This document shows, piece by piece, positions 1 to 6,497 of a stretch of DNA of 64,000 bases. The DNA lies in IMG/VR virus record IMGVR_UViG_3300012927_000005, positions 1 through 64,000 of that record; one strand, 5' to 3'. The stretch is from a virus. The stretch's first letter is position 1. Each line of letters opens with the position of its first letter. Made by a program: the position numbers and the translations under genes. Under the pieces are notes generated by a model, which had not been told where the DNA came from, did not search any database, and was given only the letters and a program-made list of their open reading frames with translations.

Positions 1-156
1 ATCAGCGTATCTCCAGATGCCGATGGTTTGAGTCTTGTAGAAATTCGACAAGTCTTGCCGGGCGGAACAATCTTGAGTAGGATTACTATGACCCGCGAGC
101 AAGCAGATCTTCTACAAGTACAACTTTCATCATATTTAGCAGATGTTCACGAATGA
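1..156 (+). CDS. C-terminal part of an unknown protein (truncated by window edge)
   Basis: The frame starting at base 1 is open for 51 codons and ends in TGA at 154-156. Its stop overlaps the next start as ATGA, the coupling used throughout this arm. The visible part is soluble, with an Ile/Val/Leu-rich strand pattern followed by an acidic helix containing MTREQADLLQ. I do not recognise the family, and the true start lies upstream of the window. Confidence 0.7.
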   Translation: MSVSPDADGLSLVEIRQVLPGGTILSRITMTREQADLLQVQLSSYLADVHE

Positions 157-458
157 AATACACCACAAAATCCGGCGCAACCTACGATTTCTCGGGATGG
201 CGAGGAGAAGATCCCACTACATCCTTTGACCGTCAAGACTGGTTAGGTTGTCTTCACGGCTGCATGCTGTGTCTGAGTCTGCTCGGCAAGGAAAACTGGA
301 CACAGATGAGCATAGCGGATGACGGACTATTGCACGAGCTAGTCCACTTGGCTGCCGGATCTGAAATTTGCACACATAATTCTCTTGACAAAATGCGAGA
401 AGAAGTGATAGAGTTACAGCGTAGTTTCGAGAAATTCCTTGAAGAGGTTGAATTATGA
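153..458 (+). CDS. Small hypothetical phage protein (101 aa)
   Basis: Starts at an ATG overlapping the upstream stop (ATGA) and ends overlapping the next start the same way. It is soluble and acidic, with a helical C-terminus (EEVIELQRSFEKFLEEVEL). The N-terminus starts MKYTTKSGATYDFSGW, a beta-rich pattern. No catalytic motif is visible. Its position at the head of an array of small genes suggests an early accessory role, but that is inference only. Confidence 0.75.
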   Translation: MKYTTKSGATYDFSGWRGEDPTTSFDRQDWLGCLHGCMLCLSLLGKENWTQMSIADDGLLHELVHLAAGSEICTHNSLDKMREEVIELQRSFEKFLEEVEL

Positions 459-841
459 GCGAACACAGATGCTCGGAGCTGATGTTTAACCGAAATAGCT
501 ACCGTGGTCAAACCTGTACACGTAGTGCAACTGTTGAGCGCGAGGGAAAGTGGTACTGCAAGCAACACGATCCTGTGAATGTAGAAGAGCGCCGTGCTAA
601 GCGGGATGAAAAATGGGATGCTGAATATAAGGCAAGAAATTCTCAATTTATTAAACAGAATACCGCTCTTAAGTATCACGAAAAGCTGGTAGATGCTTTG
701 CGGAATTTATTGCATGCCTATACGAAGATATCCAGTGAAAAGTTCCACGAAAGTTTATCCGATCTAATGTGTGATGCGGGTGAAGTATTACGAGAGATCG
801 ATAAGCAAACGGAGAAGAGGGGATCGAGCAATGACACTTAG
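455..841 (+). CDS. Small hypothetical protein with N-terminal Cys/His residues (128 aa)
   Basis: The start overlaps the previous stop and the end overlaps the next gene by 11 bases. The first 40 residues carry Cys and His residues (HRC, TC, YCKQHD) that could bind one zinc ion. The rest is highly charged and predicted helical. This is typical of phage accessory proteins that bind host factors, but no family is recognised. Confidence 0.72.
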   Translation: MSEHRCSELMFNRNSYRGQTCTRSATVEREGKWYCKQHDPVNVEERRAKRDEKWDAEYKARNSQFIKQNTALKYHEKLVDALRNLLHAYTKISSEKFHESLSDLMCDAGEVLREIDKQTEKRGSSNDT

Positions 842-1025
842 CAAACTACTGAGCGAAGAATTGCACGAAAAGACATTAAATTCCACGCAAAAGAATCGCA
901 TTTCAGTTCTTATGGAGGAAATTGAAAATGTGACTATGCACTATTGTACTGCTGAATTGAGACTCCGAAGTTGCCGTGCTAAATTAGAAGACTACTTATC
1001 ATCAATCCAGAAAGAGAAGCCATGA
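831..1025 (+). CDS. Small hypothetical helical protein (64 aa)
   Basis: I chose the ATG at 831 over an earlier in-frame ATG at 771, because 831 limits overlap with the upstream gene to 11 bases and is preceded by the purine-rich GAGAAGAGGGGATCGAGC. The product is almost entirely helical and charged (MTLSKLLSEELHEK). The function is unknown. Confidence 0.65.
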   Translation: MTLSKLLSEELHEKTLNSTQKNRISVLMEEIENVTMHYCTAELRLRSCRAKLEDYLSSIQKEKP

Positions 1026-1351
1026 GCATTAGCGAGGAAGAGCTGCAAAAGTGGGAAGCAAGAGTATCAAAACTAGGTAGTGGCTTATTCTACGGGGAAT
1101 CTCTGCGTCTCATCCAAGAAGTGAGGGAGCTTAATGATCAATTGAATTATGAGCGTATGGAAGCATATAGGCTTGATAAGAAGATTGGAGAAATCAAGTC
1201 TCAAGCCAATGCAGCCGAACATCACGAGAAGGTGGCGATGAGGGCGCTGGCGAACGCGATTGCCGCTTGGAATGGAGAGGATTTTCCGCCAAACATGTCC
1301 ACATCCCCGCTGGAACCTTGGCTGGAACAGGCCGAGAAGGAGTTGCAGTAA
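1022..1351 (+). CDS. Small hypothetical coiled-coil protein (109 aa)
   Basis: The ATG overlaps the upstream stop by four bases, and the TAA shares one base with the next ATG (TAATG). Residues 5-70 form a likely coiled coil rich in Glu, Leu and Lys. The C-terminus carries EDFPPNMSTSPLEPWLEQAEKEL. No known domain is seen. Confidence 0.72.
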   Translation: MSISEEELQKWEARVSKLGSGLFYGESLRLIQEVRELNDQLNYERMEAYRLDKKIGEIKSQANAAEHHEKVAMRALANAIAAWNGEDFPPNMSTSPLEPWLEQAEKELQ

Positions 1352-1581
1352 TGAGACGTAAAGGATCAAGACAACTTCGTGGAACCATCAACGCTTCAGA
1401 AGTAAAACTACTTAAAATGGCCCTAAAGTCGGCCCTTCTTGAGGACTGCGCATGCAGTGAAACATCCAAGCAGGAGCTTAGTTTGTACCTTGATTCATGG
1501 GTGGCTCATCCGATTCAGCAAGTTTTGAATGCGCTTAAGGATAGACACAACAAAAAGATAAAGGATCGATCCATCCAATGA
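1351..1581 (+). CDS. Small basic hypothetical protein (76 aa)
   Basis: I chose the ATG at 1351 because it forms TAATG with the upstream stop. The N-terminus is basic (MRRKGSRQLRG), followed by helices with two adjacent cysteines (CAC). It may be nucleic-acid binding by charge alone. The function is unknown. Confidence 0.65.
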   Translation: MRRKGSRQLRGTINASEVKLLKMALKSALLEDCACSETSKQELSLYLDSWVAHPIQQVLNALKDRHNKKIKDRSIQ

Positions 1582-1832
1582 CCAATGAACTTAGCTTAGA
1601 GCAGAGAGCAAAAAAACGCGCCCAAGTCCAGGTAACGCGCACTCGATTTGTGAAGGATTTTCCTAGTGCAACCATGGCCGAAGTGAATTTGTCTCGCCAA
1701 GTAGAAGAGTTGCGCATAGCTCTAATCAATCTAGTCGATAGCATCGAGGATACTGGAGGCCACGATGAAAATGGCGATGTATTCGACATACGAGAGGCTT
1801 GCGCGATATTAGATAAAACGGAGGTTCTATGA
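1578..1832 (+). CDS. Small hypothetical protein (84 aa)
   Basis: Coupled to both neighbours through ATGA overlaps. A basic N-terminal helix (EQRAKKRAQVQVTRTRF) is followed by an acidic amphipathic region (ELRIALINLVDSIEDTGGHDE). The family is unknown. Confidence 0.7.
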   Translation: MTNELSLEQRAKKRAQVQVTRTRFVKDFPSATMAEVNLSRQVEELRIALINLVDSIEDTGGHDENGDVFDIREACAILDKTEVL

Positions 1833-2014
1833 GGTGCTGCTGGTTGTTCCTTCATCGATGGTCAAAGTGGGAGCCTTACAAATGGCAAGGAGAACAATTT
1901 TCAGTTTCTAATTTGACCGGGATTAGGATGGACAGCTACGAAGTGACCGAGGATCGACAGAAGCGGCACTGTGAACGCTGCGGATTAACACAAGACAGGA
2001 TGATTGAATCATGA
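1829..2014 (+). CDS. Small Cys-containing hypothetical protein (61 aa)
   Basis: Coupled by ATGA overlaps on both sides. It begins MRCCWLFLHRWSKWEPYKW and ends with a CERCG pair preceded by His, so one zinc site could form from the CC and CxxC pairs. Small proteins with HRWSKW and CxxCG are common in phage accessory regions. The function is not known. Confidence 0.7.
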   Translation: MRCCWLFLHRWSKWEPYKWQGEQFSVSNLTGIRMDSYEVTEDRQKRHCERCGLTQDRMIES

Positions 2015-2322
2015 GTGAATTTCTGGAGCAGGCAATTCGGGATGTGGCAATAGCTTTGAGTTTGCAAGACAACCGAGTGGAGAATCAACTTGAAAATCTA
2101 ATGTTCATTCCTCAGATTCCATATGTCATCGCACAGCGCGAACGCGTCCTAGAGCTTGAACAGGCGCTACGGGAAATTCGTGATCGCAGCCACAGGCAAG
2201 TGATTGAACTGGCAGATGTACCTTGCGCACCGAGAATTGAATTCTGGGCAGATCAGATAGAGCAATTGGCTAGTGAGGCACTGGTGCGAGAGAAGAAAGA
2301 GGAGAGTCATGGAAAAGCATAA
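2011..2322 (+). CDS. Small hypothetical helical protein (103 aa)
   Basis: Starts in an ATGA overlap and runs 14 bases into the next gene. Helical and acidic, with a central heptad-like stretch (ERVLELEQALREIRDRSHRQ). No conserved motif is seen. Confidence 0.7.
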   Translation: MSEFLEQAIRDVAIALSLQDNRVENQLENLMFIPQIPYVIAQRERVLELEQALREIRDRSHRQVIELADVPCAPRIEFWADQIEQLASEALVREKKEESHGKA

Positions 2323-2944
2323 AGAAACACGCGAAGAGAAAGCAGACCGTTTTAAGCGAGAAAGCGGTAAAGAGTTTAATGCTTCCGATTGCTCTACTAG
2401 CATAGCTCCCGCAGAAGAGCCGGGGCCGTGTGATTGCGATGCAGATGATCCCGCTATCGGCTGGATAAATGTGGTGATTGGTTGGGCACGCAGGCCTCAG
2501 CTTGAAGCCAAAGCTGTTATATCGGCACTGGGCCATGCAAAAGATTTTGTAATTGACTATAAATCACGAATACTGGAGCTTGAGCAACAGTTGAACAAAT
2601 TCCAAAATACGATATGGAGCGAACAGGCAGACGTGCAAGAAGCCGTGTTGCAAAAATTCGATGTGCGGAACAAGATGGCACAACTTGAGCGACAGCTTGA
2701 AGAGCGGGATGCGGAGGTATCCGAATGGAAATCCAAATATGAAGGAGCAAAGATAGCTTTCAACAGCGCCTGCAATGCAGAGAAAAATATCCTCGCGGAA
2801 GGCCGCAAGGCTGGACTTGAGGAAGCTGCAATAGTAGCTGAAACTGAGATGCACCAATGGGACAGTATGGAGGCAGATATGGCTACTGCCCTAGTTACTG
2901 CAATTCGCGCATTGTCCAATTCAGAAACGGAGAAGAAGGGGTGA
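2309..2944 (+). CDS. Coiled-coil hypothetical protein (211 aa)
   Basis: I chose the ATG at 2309, which follows GGAGAG, over an ATG 36 bases upstream. The order is a charged N-terminus, a short acidic Cys-bearing stretch (CDCDADD), a likely hydrophobic helix near residues 50-75, and then about 110 residues of coiled coil with repeated ELEQQL / QLERQLEE patterns. Possibly a structural or scaffolding accessory protein. The function is unknown. Confidence 0.72.
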   Translation: MEKHKETREEKADRFKRESGKEFNASDCSTSIAPAEEPGPCDCDADDPAIGWINVVIGWARRPQLEAKAVISALGHAKDFVIDYKSRILELEQQLNKFQNTIWSEQADVQEAVLQKFDVRNKMAQLERQLEERDAEVSEWKSKYEGAKIAFNSACNAEKNILAEGRKAGLEEAAIVAETEMHQWDSMEADMATALVTAIRALSNSETEKKG

Positions 2945-3192
2945 GTAAGTGTCAACAGTGTGCTCTTAACTTACTTCGAGCGAAGCGGCTTTGGTTTACC
3001 TACGAAGTACCGGATAGATTTGTGCAAAATAGAACTCACAGTGGTTATGATAGCGGGTATGAAGCCGGTTGGCGCGGGTGGGAATATTCCAATCCGTACA
3101 CAGCCCACCATTGGGTAACAGCCTACCACCACGGCTATTGTGACGCAAACACAGCCCTACACCAGGAAGCGCTAAAGGCGTCCAAGCCATGA
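2941..3192 (+). CDS. Small aromatic-rich hypothetical protein (83 aa)
   Basis: A GTG start at 2941 overlaps the upstream stop (GTGA) and gives MSKCQQCALNLLRAKRLWF. It has a CxxC pair, then a Tyr/Trp/His-rich segment (SGYDSGYEAGWRGWEYSNPY, HHWVTAYHHGY) that resembles a small folded module. No enzyme motif is recognised. Confidence 0.68.
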   Translation: MSKCQQCALNLLRAKRLWFTYEVPDRFVQNRTHSGYDSGYEAGWRGWEYSNPYTAHHWVTAYHHGYCDANTALHQEALKASKP

Positions 3193-3413
3193 ACCGCCCA
3201 ACGGATGAAGAGATCGTGAAGCAGAAATGGCCGGACGCGCACATGGGATATTGGAAACGGATTGGCTACAGACTTAATCCAAACAGTGAAGAGTTGGAAT
3301 ATAAGCAGAAGTTCCGAGTCTTTGTAGATGAAGACATACCATTAAGTGACCCAATGGATTCGGAAGAGGAAGCATGGGCCGAGATTGCGCGGTGTATCGA
3401 GGGGGAGAAATGA
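3189..3413 (+). CDS. Small hypothetical protein (74 aa)
   Basis: ATGA-coupled at both ends. Acidic, containing KQKWPDAHMGYWKRIGYRL and an Asp/Glu-rich C-terminal half. The family is unknown. Confidence 0.68.
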   Translation: MNRPTDEEIVKQKWPDAHMGYWKRIGYRLNPNSEELEYKQKFRVFVDEDIPLSDPMDSEEEAWAEIARCIEGEK

Positions 3414-3688
3414 ACGAAATAGTCTTTGAACCTTACGATGAAGATGAAGACGATGGCACCATTCACTGTACTACTTGCAATGGCTCAGGATGGGTTCATG
3501 GATGCTGCGATGATCTATGCCGCTCATCAGGTGATGGCGCATTCGACTCCTGCATGAATGCTCGAATTTGCTTTACTTGCAAAGGAAACGGTTATGTTGA
3601 ATTTGTTTTAGATATAAGGTCTGATTTACATGAAATTCTCGGTAAGGCTCTTGAGAACTGTGCGCCAAAGAAAGAGGATCAACCATGA
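3410..3688 (+). CDS. DnaJ-type zinc-finger-like small protein (92 aa)
   Basis: The ATG at 3410 overlaps the previous stop. Two CxxCxGxG-type half sites are visible (CTTCNGSGWV near residue 22 and CFTCKGNGYV near residue 54), separated by extra cysteines (GCCDDLC, SC). This matches the pattern of the DnaJ central zinc domain, without J or substrate-binding domains. It may bind a protein or act as a chaperone-like adaptor. The zinc fold is well supported, the role is not. Confidence 0.72.
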   Translation: MNEIVFEPYDEDEDDGTIHCTTCNGSGWVHGCCDDLCRSSGDGAFDSCMNARICFTCKGNGYVEFVLDIRSDLHEILGKALENCAPKKEDQP

Positions 3689-4332
3689 AACCAATCATCA
3701 TCGCATTGCTGTTGGCAGGCACGGCGTGGGGACAGCCGCTAATTGGGACAAATCCAACTCCCCAAGATAAGTCTATCCTTGCAGGCCGTGAGGTTGAATG
3801 GGATCAGTATTCCCCGGACCCTCATCGTCCCGGATACTACTGCGCCTTTAAGCACAAGAAATTATTGACGTGTGGGCTGCCTGCTTTGGCTCCAATAGCG
3901 CCGCATCCAGACCCAGATATCATCTTTTCTGACAAAGTGAACTATCCGTGCCGCGCACCTGAACCCTCTGCGAACTATGGCTGCGAATATGGAGAATCCG
4001 GGCCATACATCTGCATGAAATCGGACTGCATTGGTTTACTTTCGGCACGCTCCGACTACTACTTCGCCTACCAAGCCATCGTCAACGTTCTCGACCATGC
4101 TCAGCTCAATAATTCCGAATGGGAGAATCTTAATGCGCTGGCGCATGCCGTAAACAATGTCCACCTATTCCTTGGCACGAGCAAGGCTACTGAGACGGAT
4201 GCGGCTAAGGCTAGGTTGGAACTCGAGGCGCTTCACATAGGCGAGAAATTAGCCAAATATCACATCCCTACGCATGAAGAGGATATGGGTGAGTTGTTGC
4301 GCAAGATGGACGGCTGGGGGAAGAGGCTGTGA
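3685..4332 (+). CDS. Putative secreted protein with Sec signal peptide (215 aa)
   Basis: MKPIIIALLLAGTAWGQ is a short basic start, a hydrophobic core and an AWG-Q type cleavage site, so export across the inner membrane is likely. The mature part has several Cys pairs (YYC, TCG, PC, YGC, YIC, SDC) that could form disulfides, and a helical C-terminus. An exported protein in the early arm could act in superinfection exclusion or envelope modification. That is inference. Confidence 0.7.
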   Translation: MKPIIIALLLAGTAWGQPLIGTNPTPQDKSILAGREVEWDQYSPDPHRPGYYCAFKHKKLLTCGLPALAPIAPHPDPDIIFSDKVNYPCRAPEPSANYGCEYGESGPYICMKSDCIGLLSARSDYYFAYQAIVNVLDHAQLNNSEWENLNALAHAVNNVHLFLGTSKATETDAAKARLELEALHIGEKLAKYHIPTHEEDMGELLRKMDGWGKRL

Positions 4333-4520
4333 AACTATCAGACGCGCAAGAAAAATCGATAGAGATATTCGGACCTTCTGGACGAGCGGTGGAACACGAC
4401 GGTATGTACTATATCGGTTTCAACATAACTCCAGATTTCATAACAATGGTTGCAATTTCAGAGGTTTCGTGGGAAGATGTTTTTGAGCAGGCAGTCAGGT
4501 GGAAAAATGGCAAAAATTAA
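4329..4520 (+). CDS. Small hypothetical protein (63 aa)
   Basis: The ATG overlaps the upstream stop. A beta-rich middle (DGMYYIGFNITPDFITMVAI) is followed by an aromatic C-terminus. The last 14 bases overlap the next gene. The function is unknown. Confidence 0.65.
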   Translation: MKLSDAQEKSIEIFGPSGRAVEHDGMYYIGFNITPDFITMVAISEVSWEDVFEQAVRWKNGKN

Positions 4521-4767
4521 GAAACATCCAGTTCAACCAGTTATGAAAGACTCCTTCGGAACTCTTCGATTCAAGAAGAATGAGATTGTGTGCTTTCTTT
4601 TAGATCACGGACCCTTTGATATGAATAAACTTGCTTGCCTGCCGTTTAGCCAAGAGGATTACGAACAGTTTGCTCAATTAATCGGATATTCGCTCAGTGG
4701 GTTTGGTGACTTGAGTTATGTATCAGATGAAACCCATAATCGAGCGACTAAGAAGGTGAAATCTTGA
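4507..4767 (+). CDS. Small hypothetical protein (86 aa)
   Basis: I chose the ATG at 4507, preceded by GGTGGAAA, and not the earlier ATG at 4450. Basic N-terminus, then a soluble helical body (SQEDYEQFAQLIGYSLSGF). No domain is recognised. Confidence 0.65.
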   Translation: MAKIKKHPVQPVMKDSFGTLRFKKNEIVCFLLDHGPFDMNKLACLPFSQEDYEQFAQLIGYSLSGFGDLSYVSDETHNRATKKVKS

Positions 4768-5321
4768 AATCTCAGTTATGCTACGCCTTCACTAGTTCTA
4801 TTATTTTCAGTGGACCGGCCTATCCTTCTGTTCGAGAAGCCTTAAACTGGGCGCGGGGCGACGTCCTTCATATCGTTGAGATGTCCGGAAAATGGACAGA
4901 GCACAAAGGCGGATTCCTGGCACAGGAAATGTTACCTTTACTCAGCAAAGATGCAACTCTAATCTTACAGCATTTTGCGCGGAGATCTGCGTTTGCGGGG
5001 CTGAAAACTTTCTCAGGAAAACACTTGACAGAATCTCTAGAAGGGTTGTATTATTGGCTTCACTGGGGTAAGGTTTCTCAGTCGTCATGGGAAAATTTAC
5101 GAGACTGGGCCGAGGACAACGAGATGTTGTGGATGAATGGCGGTCATGTTGAGGCGGCAGCTTGCAACGCAATCTTGTCCTACATTCCAGATCGGGAGCC
5201 GCATTATCACGCGTGGTTGGCTGGACAGCATATAAAAATGCAATTCGGGAAAGCTGAAATTGCGCGGCAGGAAAAAAGCTTGAAGCAATCGGTTACTAAA
5301 ATGTTTGGAGAGATGAAATGA
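4764..5321 (+). CDS. Hypothetical protein (185 aa) carrying a dispersed palindrome
   Basis: A TTG start at 4764 overlaps the upstream TGA. An N-terminal strand-rich part (QLCYAFTSSIIFSGPAYPS) is followed by helices. The segment reading EMSGKWTEH is encoded by one of the dispersed 17-bp palindromes (4882-4898). No catalytic signature is seen, and the family is unknown to me. Confidence 0.68.
   Translation: MKSQLCYAFTSSIIFSGPAYPSVREALNWARGDVLHIVEMSGKWTEHKGGFLAQEMLPLLSKDATLILQHFARRSAFAGLKTFSGKHLTESLEGLYYWLHWGKVSQSSWENLRDWAEDNEMLWMNGGHVEAAACNAILSYIPDREPHYHAWLAGQHIKMQFGKAEIARQEKSLKQSVTKMFGEMK
4882..4898 (+). repeat. Dispersed 17-bp inverted repeat, copy 1
   Basis: TGTCCGGAAAATGGACA, with intact TGTCC/GGACA arms. 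It lies inside the 185-aa gene with its first base at codon position 2, encoding S-G-K-W-T. The GAAAA strand is the coding strand. Confidence 0.85.
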
Positions 5322-5626
5322 TTTGGATATTCATAGTTTTGTGGTTGTTTTCAGGTTACTTTGTAGATAAATATTACATTAGCATAGAAGGAAACTGGCT
5401 GGAGTACAATTATTTCGCCCCAAGCAAATTTATACGGCTTATGTGCTATGTATTTCCTTTTGCAGCATTTATTTCGGCTGGCATTGTCTACGAATGGATA
5501 CCAAAGCAGTGGCGAAATAAGCCTTTAACCGCAGAAGAACGCTATAATAATTTCAACAAAAAATTTCCAGCGTTGGCGTGGGACTATCCTACTTTGGAGA
5601 GTTTCCTGAAGGAATACCCACAATGA
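5318..5626 (+). CDS. Small membrane protein (102 aa)
   Basis: ATGA-coupled start. Two hydrophobic segments are visible: residues 1-15 (IWIFIVLWLFSGYF) and about 40-65 (LMCYVFPFAAFISAGIVYEW). A soluble, aromatic C-terminal tail follows. The likely location is the inner membrane. The role is unknown. Confidence 0.7.
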   Translation: MIWIFIVLWLFSGYFVDKYYISIEGNWLEYNYFAPSKFIRLMCYVFPFAAFISAGIVYEWIPKQWRNKPLTAEERYNNFNKKFPALAWDYPTLESFLKEYPQ

Positions 5627-5862
5627 AAATTCATGTTACTGAAAAGCACATTATAAACGGTAAAACAACTAATCCTTGGCAGTGTCCCGTTGCTTTGGCT
5701 ATCAAAGAAGCAACGGGAAGAAAGCCAACAGTAATTTCTGAGTGGTATAGTTTTAACAATGAAGAATTGCCTCTTCCGGAAAAAGTGACCAAATTTATCG
5801 ATAATTTCGATAGAGGGAAGAAAGTTAAGCCTTTTAGTTTTGTGTTGAAAGAACTACAATGA
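5623..5862 (+). CDS. Small hypothetical protein (79 aa)
   Basis: I chose the ATG at 5623, overlapping the upstream stop. A basic soluble protein containing WQCPVALAIKEATG and a Lys-rich C-terminus (NFDRGKKVKPFSFVL). Small phage proteins with a CPVALAI-type helix occur widely, but I cannot name a function. Confidence 0.68.
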   Translation: MKIHVTEKHIINGKTTNPWQCPVALAIKEATGRKPTVISEWYSFNNEELPLPEKVTKFIDNFDRGKKVKPFSFVLKELQ

Positions 5863-6059
5863 AAGTCGAAACCTACCAGTGCGAGGAGTGCAACAAATTC
5901 CGTCAAGCACCGGAACCTTGGCTGATGGCTTTCCTGGAACAGGAAGACGCTCTGGAAGTCCAGAAATGGAACGATGAAGTTGCCGCGTGGCACCGCTCAA
6001 AACATTTTTGCAGCACCGGATGTTTTTTGAAGTTTCAATACAGGTGGTTTAGTAAATAG
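5859..6059 (+). CDS. Small zinc-binding-type protein (66 aa)
   Basis: ATGA-coupled start. An N-terminal CxxC (QCEECNKF) and a C-terminal HFCSTGCF provide four cysteines and a histidine, the layout of a treble-clef or zinc-ribbon knuckle. It probably binds one zinc ion, and the partner is unknown. Confidence 0.68.
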   Translation: MKVETYQCEECNKFRQAPEPWLMAFLEQEDALEVQKWNDEVAAWHRSKHFCSTGCFLKFQYRWFSK

Positions 6060-6084
6060 TCCATTTTTCTGAACGGGAGGAAGT

Positions 6085-6249
6085 ATGAAAGTTAAAGATC
6101 TTATTGCAGAATTATCTGAGTTTGATGAAAACTTGGAAATCGGAGTTCGTTATCCAAACGACGATCAAGCTTTTACTGCTTACCTAACACTGTACGAAAT
6201 AAAAGATGACTACAAAACGGTTGGTACTATAGACCTAGAGGATGAGTAA
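6085..6249 (+). CDS. Very small hypothetical protein (54 aa)
   Basis: ATG at 6085 follows a strong GGGAGGAAGT ribosome site, and its TAA shares a base with the next ATG (TAATG). The sequence begins MKVKDLIAELSEFDENLEIG, resembling small phage proteins with a KDLIxxLsxfdpd-type start. Just upstream (6059-6076) lies a degenerate relative of the dispersed palindrome. Confidence 0.72.
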   Translation: MKVKDLIAELSEFDENLEIGVRYPNDDQAFTAYLTLYEIKDDYKTVGTIDLEDE

Positions 6250-6497
6250 TGCAACCAAAACCGTGGAGTAGCGCAGGAATAAAGCCGCCTCAGTTTGAAG
6301 ATCCACCTAAGCGAACCGTGTGGCAAACCTGTTTGTACGTAATTCTGATGGTCGTGTTTTCAGTCATCGTGTCCTTCATTTTTGTTGGGATAACCAACTC
6401 AGGACCGAGCGCGGACAAGGAATTCATGGGTGTAACATCCGTGCTTTTCATGCTGTGCCTGTTTTTCAGCGGAGTTTTGGAGAATCATAAATCATAG
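6249..6497 (+). CDS. Small two-helix membrane protein (82 aa)
   Basis: TAATG-coupled start. Two transmembrane segments are visible at about residues 28-50 (CLYVILMVVFSVIVSFIFVG) and 60-76 (VTSVLFMLCLFFSGVL), with a cytoplasmic Pro-rich N-terminus. The role is unknown; it immediately precedes the DNA polymerase gene. Confidence 0.7.
   Translation: MQPKPWSSAGIKPPQFEDPPKRTVWQTCLYVILMVVFSVIVSFIFVGITNSGPSADKEFMGVTSVLFMLCLFFSGVLENHKS

Noticed and set aside
6059-6076. AGTCCATTTTTCTGAACG between two genes
   Set aside because: It has one extra T in the core and a damaged right arm; recorded as a possible degenerate relative, not counted.
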